Source: Thiogranum longum
GTDB lineage: Bacteria > Pseudomonadota > Gammaproteobacteria > DSM-19610
NCBI RefSeq assembly: GCF_004339085.1
Contig: NZ_SMFX01000001.1
Span: 2,451,352 to 2,515,351, forward strand
Direction: 5' to 3'
DNA length: 64,000 bases
Notes under the pieces: model-generated
Seen by the model: the letters and a program-made list of their open reading frames with translations, nothing else
Told to the model about the DNA's origin: nothing
Database searches by the model: none
Shown: positions 55,823 through 64,000 of the stretch, in pieces
Layout of the letters: every line of letters starts with the position of its first letter
Numbering within the stretch: position 1 is the first letter of the stretch
Position numbers and translations under genes: made by a program

Positions 55823-57040
55823 ATGCGACGCGTAGTAGTTACAGGCATGGGCATTACGTCCAGTATCGGCACCACACAACAACAGGTTCTGGAATCCCTG
55901 AGACAGGGCAAATCCGGTATTGTCTTTGCGCCTGAATATGCGGAACGTGGTTTCCGCAGTCATGTTCATGGTGCTGTTGATATTGACCTGGACAGTCTTA
56001 TTGACCGGAAATTAAGACGTTTTATGGGGGATAGTGCCGCCTACAACTACCTGGCCATGAAGGAGGCCATCGAAGATGCCGGGCTGGAAGACGAGCAGAT
56101 CTCCAACCCGCGCACCGGCCTGATCGCCGGTTCCGGTGGCACTTCGACATCCAATGTTGCGCTGGCACTCGACCTGTTCGAGAAAAAAGGTGCCAAAAAA
56201 GTCGGCCCTTTCATGGTGCCACGCACCATGGGCAGCACAAACTCGGCATGCCTGTCCACGGCCTACAAGATCAAGGGCGTTAACTATTCTATCAGTTCCG
56301 CCTGCTCGACCAGTGCACATTGCATCGGCAATGGCTGCGAGCTGATCCAGATGGGCAAGCAGGACATCGTGTTTGCCGGTGGCGGTGAAGAGCTGCACTG
56401 GACACTGACGCTGCTGTTCGATGCCATGGGAGCCCTGTCGTCAAAGTATAATGACTCACCGGAGACTGCATCACGTGCCTATGATGCTACCCGTGACGGT
56501 TTTGTCATCGCCGGCGGTGGTGGCATGCTGGTACTGGAGGAGCTGGAGCATGCGAAGGCCCGTGGCGCCAAAATCTATGCAGAAGTCATCGGCTATGGCG
56601 CAACCTCCGATGGCTACGACATGGTTCAGCCCTCGGGTGAAGGCGCCGTACGCTGCATGCAGCAGGCCATGGGTGACAGCGATGTCAGCATTGATTACAT
56701 CAACGCACACGGTACCAGCACACCGGTTGGCGACACCCGCGAGCTGGAGGCTATCAAGGAAGTTTTTGGTGACAACATTCCCGCCATCAGTTCCACCAAG
56801 TCACTGACCGGTCACTCGCTCGGTGCAGCCGGTGTACAGGAAGCTATCTATTCACTGATCATGCTGCAGAACGACTTTGTGTGCGCCTCGGCCAATATTG
56901 AACAGCTTGACCCGGCAGCGGAAGGCTTCCCGATACAGCTCGAACGCAAGGACAATGCCGGCCTGCGCACAGTTATGTCCAACAGCTTTGGCTTTGGCGG
57001 TACCAATGCCTCGCTGATCCTGCAAAAGCTGGAAAACTGA
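55823..57040 (+). CDS. fabB: FabB, 3-oxoacyl-ACP synthase I
   Basis: The 405-residue condensing enzyme has Cys 161 ([10 protein letters not shown]) and two catalytic His ([11 protein letters not shown] and TGHSLGAAG). It extends the cis-3-decenoyl-ACP made by FabA, so fabA-fabB supply unsaturated fatty acids. The C-terminus is [16 protein letters not shown]. It is convergent with hrpA, 14 bases apart, without a clear terminator hairpin. Confidence 0.97.
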   Translation: MRRVVVTGMGITSSIGTTQQQVLESLRQGKSGIVFAPEYAERGFRSHVHGAVDIDLDSLIDRKLRRFMGDSAAYNYLAMKEAIEDAGLEDEQISNPRTGLIAGSGGTSTSNVALALDLFEKKGAKKVGPFMVPRTMGSTNSACLSTAYKIKGVNYSISSACSTSAHCIGNGCELIQMGKQDIVFAGGGEELHWTLTLLFDAMGALSSKYNDSPETASRAYDATRDGFVIAGGGGMLVLEELEHAKARGAKIYAEVIGYGATSDGYDMVQPSGEGAVRCMQQAMGDSDVSIDYINAHGTSTPVGDTRELEAIKEVFGDNIPAISSTKSLTGHSLGAAGVQEAIYSLIMLQNDFVCASANIEQLDPAAEGFPIQLERKDNAGLRTVMSNSFGFGGTNASLILQKLEN

Positions 57041-57054
57041 AACCTTAACCGGGT

Positions 57055-60000
57055 TCAGCTGATGACAAGCGCCTTCCAGGCCTTGTCCAGTCGTTGAGGT
57101 GATACCTTGTCGACGGTCCCCAGCTCCTGCGCAAACAGGGAAACCCGCAGTTCTTCGATGAGCCACCGGAACACCTGTAGTTGTTCGGGATCCACACCGC
57201 CCTTGTTCTGTGCCTGCTCGAAGCGGGATTGATATTCCTGCACCTGCAACGCATGTTTTCGATCGCGCTCCACGTTTCCCGGCAGTCTTTCCAGCCTGGC
57301 GACCGCCGCGCGCAGGTAAATCGCCAGCCGCGGCAGACGCGACAGGGGCGTTGCCGAAAGAAAGCCGGGGTACACCAGCGCGCCGGCCTGCTGACGCAAT
57401 TCGCTCATGGCCAACAGCAGTTGTGGTGATACAGACCCTTTCAGACCACGACTGAGCTGGTGGAAAGCCTGCAACGCCTCGTAACTGCTGCGACTAATCT
57501 CCACAGCCAGTTCCAGCAACCGCGCTCGCCCCGATTCGAGACGCTGACGGTACGCCGTCTCGTCACGCACCGGCTCTCCGGCAGACATAAAAGCAGCCTG
57601 CAATACAGCCTGCTCCATATCTGCCTGCAAAACTTCGACCGGTCCCAGCGGGGCAAACCACAGCGCCTGTTTTTGTCTTTCCGGCACACTACGATGGATG
57701 TCACGCAGGCGACGTCCGGCATTCTGGCGGAACAGCGCCAACAGACCCTGCTCATGCGCCTCGGCTGCCGCTTGCGGATTATCGAAAAGGCGCAGGTTAA
57801 TACTGCCATCCCGTTTCTCCAGCGCTGGCCAGGCCTGCAATGTGATGCCCGCACGCGTAATCTCGACAGTCTCAGGCAAACGACCAAAGCCCCAGTCGAG
57901 TATATCGCTGCGTTCAAACTCCGAATCTGTCAGGCTTGTAAACCGGCTTTGCGCCTGCTCGCCGTATCTCTGTTGCAAGGCAACAAGATCCCGGCCTGCA
58001 TCAATTCGCTTGCCCTGCTCATCGACCAGCTCGAACCAGGCGAACAGGTGGCGTGGCAGCAGATCCATATGCCAGGCTGAGCGAGGCACATCGATTTGTG
58101 TCATGCGTTTCAGCTGCGTCGCGAGTGCATCCAGCAGGTCTCCCTTCGGTGGTGTTACAGCCTGCAGGATGGCGCGAGCAAAGTCCGGCGCAGGCACGAA
58201 GTGACGTCGCAGTGTTTTTGGCAGGGATTTGATTAACAGGGTCACTTTTTCCTGACGCAGCCCCGGAACCAGCCAGTCGAACTCATCAGGTTCAAGCTGG
58301 TTAAGCATCGCCAGGGGAACCTGAATGCACACACCGTCATCTTCATCGCCAGGTGAGAAATGGTACCTCACTCCCAGCTGCAGGCCATGTACATTGATCT
58401 GTGACGGAAATTCCTGCTCGTCTACTGTTTCAGCGCCCTTTCGCATGACCGTTTCACGATCCAGGTGCAGACACCGGGGATTAGTGGCAATGACCTTTTT
58501 CCACCAGCGATTGAAACGGGGTCCGTCATACACATCTTCCGGCAAACGCTCATCGAAGAAATTAAACAGATCTTCCTCGTCCACCAGCACATCACGTCGG
58601 CGAGCTTTTGATTCGAGCTGGCCCAGCTCGGCAAGCAAGGTACGATTGTGCTCTGCAAACGCCGCATTCGTATTGAACAGGCCCTCTACCAGTGCGTGAC
58701 GGATAAACAGGCTGCGCGCGATGGCAGGATCAATCGACCCGTAGTCCACCTTGCGCCGGTTGACCAGTGGCAGACCATACAAAGTGACACGTTCGAATGC
58801 GGTAACCCGGGCACGCTTCTTTTCCCAGTGGGGATCCGAGTAATGGTGCTTCAGTAATGGGCTTGCCAGGGGCTCTACCCAGGCCGGGTCAATAACTGCC
58901 ACGGTACGCAGGTAACGCCTGCCGGTTTCGACCAACTCGGCGGCAACCACCCAGCCCGGTTTCTTTCTGGCCAAAGTGGATCCTGGAAATAGCTTGAAAC
59001 GCAGATTTCTCGCCCCCTGGTATTCTCCCGGCTCAACCTGGAAAGCGATGTTTCCAAGCAGACCACTGATCAATGCGCGGTGGATCGCCTGATAATCCGC
59101 CTCGCCGCTGTTGCAGCGCATTCCCATACTGGTGACCTGCTCGTGCAACTGGCGATGAATATCCGCCCACTCGCGCATGCGCAACCAGGAAATAAAATGC
59201 TCCCGACACCATTTACGCAACTTGTTCTGCGACAGGTGGCGCGACTGCGCCTTCCAGGCACGCCACAATTTCAGGTAGGAAAGAAAGTCAGACTTGTCGT
59301 CACGGAACAGCGCATGTTTCTCATCCGCAGCCTGCGCCTTGTCAAGAGGGCGATCGCGCGGGTCGGCCGCTTCAAGCACTGCCGCAATAACCAGCGCTTC
59401 GCTGAGGCAGTTCTGCTCGTTCGCCGCAAGAATAATACGCGCAAGACGCGGGTCCAGCGGCAGACGACATAACTCGCGACCAGATGGCGTAAGCTGCTGT
59501 TGCACATCCACGGCACCAAGTTCGTGAAGCAGTTTGTAACCATCACGTACCAGGCGTGTATCCGGCGGATCCACGAAAGGAAAGGCATCGACATCACCCA
59601 GTTTAAGGGACGCCATTTGCAGGATTACCGCCGCAAGGTTGGTGCGATGTATCTCCGGGGCAGTGAATTCCGCGCGGGAAAGAAAGTCCTCTTCACTGTA
59701 CAGGCGAATACAGATCCCCGCCTGCACACGCCCGCACCGTCCTGACCGCTGGTTGGCCGAAGCCTGTGATACGGCTTCTATTGGCAAACGCTGCACCTTG
59801 GTACGGTAGCTGTAGCGGCTGACACGCGCCAGCCCGGTATCGATCACATATCGAATCCCCGGTACTGTCAACGACGTTTCAGCCACATTGGTGGCAAGCA
59901 CAATGCGTCGCCCCTTGTGAGAACGAAACACTTCGCCTTGTTGCCGGGCCGACAAGCGCGCATACAAGGGCAGGATTTCAGTGCGCGCAGGATGATGTTT

Positions 60001-60951
60001 GCGTAACAGTTCACTGGTCTCTCGAATGGCACGTTCGCCCGGCAGGAACACCAGGATATCGCCTGGCCCTTCTCTCGCCAGCTCATCAACGGCTTCGATA
60101 ATCGCCTGGCCACGACTGCGGTCACGCTGGTCCTCATCTTCACCTGTGACGGGACGATAACGCATCTCCACCGGGAATGTTCTCCCTGACACCTCGACCA
60201 CCGGAGCATTGCCGAAATGACGGGAAAACCGCTGCGGATCGATCGTAGCCGAAGTGATAATAACCTTCAGGTCCGGTCGTTTCGGCAACAACCGTCGCAG
60301 GTAGCCAAGCATGAAATCCACATTGAGGCTGCGTTCGTGCGCCTCATCGATGATCAACGTATCATATTCGCGAAGTTCCGGGTCTGACTGTATTTCGGCG
60401 AGTAAAATGCCGTCCGTCATGATCTTGATAAAACTGCTGTCACGTACACGGTCCTGGAAGCGTACCTTGTACCCTGCCGCCTCTCCCAACGGACAATGCA
60501 GTTCCTCTGCAATGCGTGCCGCCAGGCTGCGCGCAGCAATTCTTCGCGGCTGGGTATGACCGATCTTGCCGTAGGTCCCGCGTCCCAGCTCCAGGCAAAG
60601 CTTGGGCAGCTGGGTGGTTTTACCTGACCCGGTTTCACCACACAGGATAACGACCTGGTGCCTGTCCAGTTTTTCCAGAATGGCTTCGCGCTGTTCGACA
60701 ACAGGTAGCGACAGCGCATATTCGGGTTTGGGCAATGTTTTATGCCGCTGAACAACCTGCTGCCGGGACATTTCAATCGCCCTGTTCAGCGCCAGGAGTC
60801 CATGATCGATCGGCTGACAACGCTGCAGGCGACGATGCAGACCGGCAATTTTTTTTGTCAGCCCGGGAATATCCCGGGCCAGACAATCATCAAGTTCATG
60901 TTGCAACTCGTCCAGGCGCTCTCTCCCGGGACGAACGGTTGACTCTTTCAT
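57055..60951 (-). CDS. hrpA: HrpA, DEAH-box ATP-dependent RNA helicase
   Basis: The 1298-residue helicase has Walker A GETGSGKTTQLPK, DEAH as IIDEAHERS, SATI and a helicase C domain with ATNVAETSLTVPGIRYVIDTGLAR and QASANQRSGRCGR. The large C-terminal region (HrpA_C, about 800-1298) is as in E. coli HrpA (1300 residues). It rescues stalled ribosomes and processes mRNA. ATG 60951 (MKESTVRPG) fits; the open frame runs upstream without similarity. Confidence 0.97.
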   Translation of the reverse strand: MKESTVRPGRERLDELQHELDDCLARDIPGLTKKIAGLHRRLQRCQPIDHGLLALNRAIEMSRQQVVQRHKTLPKPEYALSLPVVEQREAILEKLDRHQVVILCGETGSGKTTQLPKLCLELGRGTYGKIGHTQPRRIAARSLAARIAEELHCPLGEAAGYKVRFQDRVRDSSFIKIMTDGILLAEIQSDPELREYDTLIIDEAHERSLNVDFMLGYLRRLLPKRPDLKVIITSATIDPQRFSRHFGNAPVVEVSGRTFPVEMRYRPVTGEDEDQRDRSRGQAIIEAVDELAREGPGDILVFLPGERAIRETSELLRKHHPARTEILPLYARLSARQQGEVFRSHKGRRIVLATNVAETSLTVPGIRYVIDTGLARVSRYSYRTKVQRLPIEAVSQASANQRSGRCGRVQAGICIRLYSEEDFLSRAEFTAPEIHRTNLAAVILQMASLKLGDVDAFPFVDPPDTRLVRDGYKLLHELGAVDVQQQLTPSGRELCRLPLDPRLARIILAANEQNCLSEALVIAAVLEAADPRDRPLDKAQAADEKHALFRDDKSDFLSYLKLWRAWKAQSRHLSQNKLRKWCREHFISWLRMREWADIHRQLHEQVTSMGMRCNSGEADYQAIHRALISGLLGNIAFQVEPGEYQGARNLRFKLFPGSTLARKKPGWVVAAELVETGRRYLRTVAVIDPAWVEPLASPLLKHHYSDPHWEKKRARVTAFERVTLYGLPLVNRRKVDYGSIDPAIARSLFIRHALVEGLFNTNAAFAEHNRTLLAELGQLESKARRRDVLVDEEDLFNFFDERLPEDVYDGPRFNRWWKKVIATNPRCLHLDRETVMRKGAETVDEQEFPSQINVHGLQLGVRYHFSPGDEDDGVCIQVPLAMLNQLEPDEFDWLVPGLRQEKVTLLIKSLPKTLRRHFVPAPDFARAILQAVTPPKGDLLDALATQLKRMTQIDVPRSAWHMDLLPRHLFAWFELVDEQGKRIDAGRDLVALQQRYGEQAQSRFTSLTDSEFERSDILDWGFGRLPETVEITRAGITLQAWPALEKRDGSINLRLFDNPQAAAEAHEQGLLALFRQNAGRRLRDIHRSVPERQKQALWFAPLGPVEVLQADMEQAVLQAAFMSAGEPVRDETAYRQRLESGRARLLELAVEISRSSYEALQAFHQLSRGLKGSVSPQLLLAMSELRQQAGALVYPGFLSATPLSRLPRLAIYLRAAVARLERLPGNVERDRKHALQVQEYQSRFEQAQNKGGVDPEQLQVFRWLIEELRVSLFAQELGTVDKVSPQRLDKAWKALVIS

Positions 60952-61112
60952 CTCAAACCTGTGTGTTATAACAAGAGACAGCAGCAATAACCTCACAAAA
61001 TGGTTACCCGCGCTATTTCGGGGTACATTGTACACTGCGTGCGTGATACAGGTTGAACGTTAAACGGCTGGCTACTGTCGTATGACACAGGCCCACAACA
61101 TCCGGAATTGCC

Positions 61113-61583
61113 ATGAGAACTCCAGGAACAAGACGCGACTTCTTCACCAACTGCTTCATGACAGGCCTCATCGCCCTGCTTGCAGCAAGCTCGCAGATCA
61201 TGGCAGAACCCCTGTTTGACGATCCCGAGCACAAAGTGGTCTACCAGTTCAACCAGGCTGACCCTGACTATATGGCACATGTCCTGTTTTCTGTCGGTGC
61301 GTTACTACGTAAATACGGCGACAATATTCATATCGTGGTTACCGCCATCGGGCCGGGCATCCATATCCTGGCAGAAGACCCTGAACGACCTGTCCCCGAG
61401 ATCATCCAGAAGCGTGTTGCCAGTCTGGCAGCCTATGGCGTTTCCTTTCATGCCTGCGGCAATACCATGAAGTCACTCGGCTGGACGAAAGACGATATTC
61501 TTGATTTTGCAGAAATCGTTGAAATTGGCGCCGATGACCTGATGTTGTTGCAGGAACAGGGATACAGCTATATCAGCTGGTAA
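61113..61583 (+). CDS. Exported DsrE-like protein
   Basis: The 156-residue protein has an N-terminal signal with RRDFFTNCF and a hydrophobic segment (GLIALLAASSQIMAE), possibly Tat-type, then a DsrE/F-like fold (KVVYQFNQADPDYMAHVLFSVGALLRKYGD..IHIVVTAIGPG) with C115 in FHACGNTMK. DsrE-like proteins transfer sulphur; exported ones are linked to sulphur oxidation. It is 126 bases before two cytochromes c, which suggests a role in periplasmic sulphur or redox metabolism, though unproven. Confidence 0.8.
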   Translation: MRTPGTRRDFFTNCFMTGLIALLAASSQIMAEPLFDDPEHKVVYQFNQADPDYMAHVLFSVGALLRKYGDNIHIVVTAIGPGIHILAEDPERPVPEIIQKRVASLAAYGVSFHACGNTMKSLGWTKDDILDFAEIVEIGADDLMLLQEQGYSYISW

Positions 61584-61709
61584 ACTTTACGATATAATGC
61601 CCCTCGCCCTGACCCCGTAGAAGGCGCATTCAGCGTCATTCAGGGTTGCGCTGTATCTTGAATATTTCGCAGCGCTCAACCAGAAAAACTACCATCGAAG
61701 CGAGGACGT

Positions 61710-62036
61710 ATGAAGACAACTTATCTATCAGCACTGGTACTGCTGGCATCAGCGAGCACGCTGCCTCACGTCAGCCTGGCCGCCGGTGACGCAACAGCAG
61801 GCAAGGCAAAGGCCGCAACCTGTATGGGCTGCCACGGCGTACCCAGCTACAACAATGTCTACCCGACCTACCACGTGCCCCGGCTCGGCGGACAGCATGC
61901 GCAGTACCTGGTTTCCGCCCTCCAGGCCTATAAAGCCGGGCAGCGGTCTCACAAAACCATGCAGGCCCAGGCCAGTTCACTGAGTGATCAGGACATGGAA
62001 GATATTGCCGTTTTTTTTGCCAACACCGGCAAGTAA
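61710..62036 (+). CDS. Class I cytochrome c, small monohaem (first)
   Basis: The 108-residue precursor has a signal peptide (cleavage near LAAG) and one haem site, CMGCH at 38-42. The mature domain of about 83 residues is like c553/c4-type cytochromes: VPRLGGQHAQYLVSALQAYKAGQRSHKTMQ, with Met in that region as possible axial ligand, then LSDQDMEDIAVFFAN. It carries electrons in the periplasm. It lies 30 bases before the second cytochrome. Confidence 0.93.
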   Translation: MKTTYLSALVLLASASTLPHVSLAAGDATAGKAKAATCMGCHGVPSYNNVYPTYHVPRLGGQHAQYLVSALQAYKAGQRSHKTMQAQASSLSDQDMEDIAVFFANTGK

Positions 62037-62066
62037 CCTGCAGATAATCCAGTTGAGGAACGATTA

Positions 62067-62417
62067 ATGAAACGCCTGATCCCGATAGTTGCTTATACAT
62101 TTTTCAGTGCCATGGCCCTGAATGCACAGGCTGGTGGCCACGCCGATGCCGGCAAGACAATCGCTGCACAGCAATGCGCATCCTGCCATGCCGCAGATGG
62201 CAATAGCACTGATCCACAATTTCCACGCCTGGCTGGCCAATGGGCTGACTACATAGAACGCGCCCTGCTCGACTACAAGAGCGGCGCCCGCTCTAACCCG
62301 ATAATGTCAGGTTTCGCCGCCGGCCTTTCCAGGCAGAATATGAAAGATGTTGGCGCCTGGTTTGCCAGCCAGCCCGGCGTATTCACTCCCGTACAACCGA
62401 AAACGGTCCAGGAATAA
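62067..62417 (+). CDS. Class I cytochrome c, small monohaem (second)
   Basis: The 116-residue precursor has a signal peptide (LNAQAGG) and a haem site CASCH at 37-41, then FPRLAGQWADYIERALLDYKSGARSNPIMSGFAAGLSRQNMKDVGAWFASQ. It is related to the first cytochrome and to c4 halves, so the pair resembles a split dihaem c4. It ends 44 bases before a strong terminator. Its electron partner is unknown. Confidence 0.93.
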   Translation: MKRLIPIVAYTFFSAMALNAQAGGHADAGKTIAAQQCASCHAADGNSTDPQFPRLAGQWADYIERALLDYKSGARSNPIMSGFAAGLSRQNMKDVGAWFASQPGVFTPVQPKTVQE

Positions 62418-62461
62418 TCATTTTTTCGCTGCAGGATTCCTGCGGACTGAAAATTTGTTTC

Positions 62462-62495
62462 AAAAGGGACAAAAACTCAAGTTTTTGTCCCTTTT
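62462..62495 (+). terminator. Rho-independent terminator after the cytochrome pair
   Basis: AAAAGGGACAAAAAC-TCAA-GTTTTTGTCCCTTTT makes a long 15-base-pair hairpin followed by TT. It ends the cytochrome transcript and could act in both directions. Confidence 0.92.
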
Positions 62496-62561
62496 TTCTT
62501 GACATATCCCGAAACCCTGCGAGACTTGGCTAAATATGGCCCAAACGGGCAAGGAGTATCC

Positions 62562-63017
62562 TTGACGCAAGACTCGTTCACTCGTCTGCAGGCTACCGCC
62601 ATTACCGGCCTGAGTGCGCGCCAACTGGGTTACTGGCGCAAAACCGGGCTTGTGGCTCCCGCTGCTCGTACCCGCGGGGGGCATGCCCGCTACACCTTTA
62701 CCGATCTTATTGCACTACGTGCTGCAAAACGTCTGCTTGATGCCAGCATCTCATTGCAACGCATTCGTAAATGCCTGCAGTCCCTTACGCATTTTCTACC
62801 CACGGCGGACCAGCCGCTGGTGGAGCTGTCGCTGGTGGTCACCGGCGACGTGGTTCTGGTTTTTCACGGTGAGCGCGCTTTTGATGCGCTGACGGGTCAG
62901 GAATGGGTCTTTCCTATCGCCGAGCTGGTGAAGGAAGTGGAGCAGTTGCAGCGGATTCAGCCACAACAAGGGGAATTGTTTCCTGCTGCTACAGAGAAAC
63001 CGGAGAAATACGCCTGA
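62562..63017 (+). CDS. MerR-like regulator
   Basis: The 151-residue protein has the MerR-type winged helix at its N-terminus: TRLQATAITGLSARQLGYWRKTGLVAP, then TRGGHARYTFTDLIALRAAKRLL and ISLQRIRKCLQSL. The C-terminal half is not a standard coiled coil plus metal site, and no Cys cluster is seen, so the effector is unknown. It begins at TTG (62562) with AAGGAG 5-6 bases upstream. It follows the cytochrome pair after a terminator. Confidence 0.8.
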   Translation: MTQDSFTRLQATAITGLSARQLGYWRKTGLVAPAARTRGGHARYTFTDLIALRAAKRLLDASISLQRIRKCLQSLTHFLPTADQPLVELSLVVTGDVVLVFHGERAFDALTGQEWVFPIAELVKEVEQLQRIQPQQGELFPAATEKPEKYA

Positions 63018-63114
63018 ACCAATAACAGCAATACAGGCCTGGTAGTGGAGTGCCCGGACACTTCACGCTTGTCGCTTAGTGTGCGCTACGGCGCATCAGG
63101 ACGGGAGACGACGC

Positions 63115-63201
63115 ATGAATATTATGACTATCGCCAAATCGACCTGCCCGTCAAGGTACTACCGGCGACTGGCAGAAGCACTCATGCAGGCTACCGCGTA
63201 A
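63115..63201 (+). CDS. Possible small ORF (28 residues)
   Basis: A 28-residue frame (MNIMTIAKSTCPSRYYRRLA...) starts at an ATG with GGGAG 8 bases upstream and stops 16 bases before the next gene. No similarity was recognised. It could be a leader peptide for the CBM48-like gene or chance. Confidence 0.25.
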   Translation: MNIMTIAKSTCPSRYYRRLAEALMQATA

Positions 63202-63217
63202 CCCACAAAGACACATA

Positions 63218-63568
63218 ATGACAGTGAAACCAACCTCCCCCATAGCAACAGTCACTCTGACAGAGGATATGGCCATGAAAGAACATGCCGAACAGATAAG
63301 GCTCCAGATGGTCGTGCTGACCTTTGATGATATTGAATGCCATCGACTGCAGATTGCAGGTGACTTTAATGACTGGATTCCCGACCGGGATATCGAAACC
63401 CGCCATATCAACGGGCACTGGCAAAAGGTTTTTACCGCTGAACCCGGCGTCTATGAATACCGGCTGGTTATCGATGGAAAATGGCAGGCTGACCCGACCA
63501 ACCCTGCTGAAATTCCCAACGAACTGGGCGGCATCAACTCGCTGCTCCAGGTACCGGTGCACCACTGA
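63218..63568 (+). CDS. CBM48/AMPK-like glycogen-binding domain protein
   Basis: The 116-residue protein is mostly one early-set domain like those of isoamylases and AMPK beta subunits: CHRLQIAGDFNDWIPDRDIETRHINGHWQKVFTAEPGVYEYRLVIDGKWQADPTNP. Such domains bind alpha-glucans or act as structural modules. No catalytic domain is attached. Its stop overlaps the next gene's ATG as TGATG, so the two are coupled. Confidence 0.78.
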   Translation: MTVKPTSPIATVTLTEDMAMKEHAEQIRLQMVVLTFDDIECHRLQIAGDFNDWIPDRDIETRHINGHWQKVFTAEPGVYEYRLVIDGKWQADPTNPAEIPNELGGINSLLQVPVHH

Positions 63569-64000
63569 TGACCACTCATCTCAGCCCTGTGTGGCAACGC
63601 AAAGCCGCTTCCTCCGATCGTCTGGCACGCATCAGCGCACGCTTTCTCAGTGACATCCCGGAAACCCCGGGCAGCGAGGGCACTTGCCAGACGATCCCTT
63701 TTCTTCTCGACAATGCCGGTCAGAGCTGGGTGACTCATGACCTCTGCCAGGTACTCAGCCAGCGTGGACACAAGAGTATGCTATGCCATCTGGATGAGCC
63801 ATGGACCGGGGAACCACGCGATTTATCGAGCGAGCCTGGCGCTCGCACAAAAGGAAACCGTTACTGCCTGGTACCCGTAACATCGGTAGAAACCGTCAGG
63901 GCAGCACGCTTTGACCACATAGTATTGCTGGTGCCAGCCAGCCTCGAGGGTGTACGTGCAGCCTACCGGCGCATCAAGCTTCTGAACGAGGAGCAGCCCG
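63568..64000 (+). CDS. Partial gene, MinD/ParA-fold-like, cut by window end
   Basis: An open frame runs from ATG 63568 to the window edge (144 full codons). It shows PFLLDNAGQSWVTHDLCQVLSQRGHKSMLCHLDEPW and later RAARFDHIVLLVPASLEGVRAAYRRIKLL, a pattern like a MinD-type ATPase core (a nucleotide-binding motif is not evident in what is visible). Coupled to a CBM48-like gene. Identification is weak. Confidence 0.5.
   Translation, partial: MTTHLSPVWQRKAASSDRLARISARFLSDIPETPGSEGTCQTIPFLLDNAGQSWVTHDLCQVLSQRGHKSMLCHLDEPWTGEPRDLSSEPGARTKGNRYCLVPVTSVETVRAARFDHIVLLVPASLEGVRAAYRRIKLLNEEQP

Noticed and set aside
62499-62504. TTGACA as -35 of a promoter for the MerR-like gene
   Set aside because: The nearest -10-like TAAATA is 26 bases away, too far for sigma-70; the hexamer overlaps the terminator tail.

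Overview
The window looks like chromosomal DNA from a gammaproteobacterium, probably a free-living respiratory one. Pointers are the paired fabA-fabB genes of anaerobic unsaturated fatty acid synthesis, an Rsd/AlgQ anti-sigma factor, an iscR-type promoter, HrpA helicase, a PilY1-type pilus system, an AlgP-like lysine-rich histone and the gene order ribF-ileS-lspA-fkpB-ispH. A periplasmic DsrE-like protein next to two small cytochromes c, and a PutA without the N-terminal ribbon-helix-helix domain, would fit a Chromatiales-like lineage, but that placement is inference. No phage, transposase, CRISPR array or rRNA operon was seen.

Layout. 1-4.4 kb: an HxlR regulator with palindromic operators, tRNA-Thr(CGU), a PiT phosphate transporter with its DUF47/PhoU-like partner, a Fur-family regulator, and the FAD enzyme ThiO. 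4.4-15 kb: a large type IV pilus block with a lone minor pilin on the minus strand and two tandem minor-pilin operons on the plus strand (fimT-pilW-pilX-pilV, then fimT-pilV-pilW-pilX-pilY1-pilY2-pilE). 15-25.9 kb: housekeeping genes, mostly on the minus strand (ispH, fkpB, lspA, ileS, ribF, murJ; proB, obgE, rpmA, rplU), with rpsT on the plus strand. 26-29.4 kb: ispB with tRNA-Pro(CGG), then a divergent ArsR regulator and two methyltransferases, then intergenic repeats. 29.4-37.3 kb: pgl, yqhA, a B12 riboswitch with a btuB-type receptor, amt, an unknown membrane protein, mazG, an ICMT-like membrane protein and rsd. 37.5-42.4 kb: a YbaK-HDOD fusion, iscR-iscU without iscS, a RibD-like reductase, two Nudix hydrolases and a PilZ protein. 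42.5-52.6 kb: putA, a chalcone-isomerase-like protein, a hydroxyacid dehydrogenase, an RRM protein, yjbQ, typA, a TlpA-like thioredoxin, a secreted unknown protein and yihY. 53-61 kb: a histone H1-like gene made of repeats, a response regulator with a degenerate GGDEF domain, fabA-fabB and hrpA. 61-64 kb: a DsrE-like protein, two cytochromes c, a MerR-like regulator, a CBM48-like protein and a gene cut by the window edge.

The points most worth following are: an IscR-like protein that has lost all three Fe-S ligand cysteines although its promoter keeps a near-consensus Type 1 IscR site and iscS is absent; an ArsR-controlled pair of methyltransferases whose ArsM-like member lacks two of the three arsenic-binding cysteines; the double minor-pilin locus; an in-frame GC-rich insertion in ObgE; and two families of intergenic inverted repeats, one with perfect 28-bp arms.
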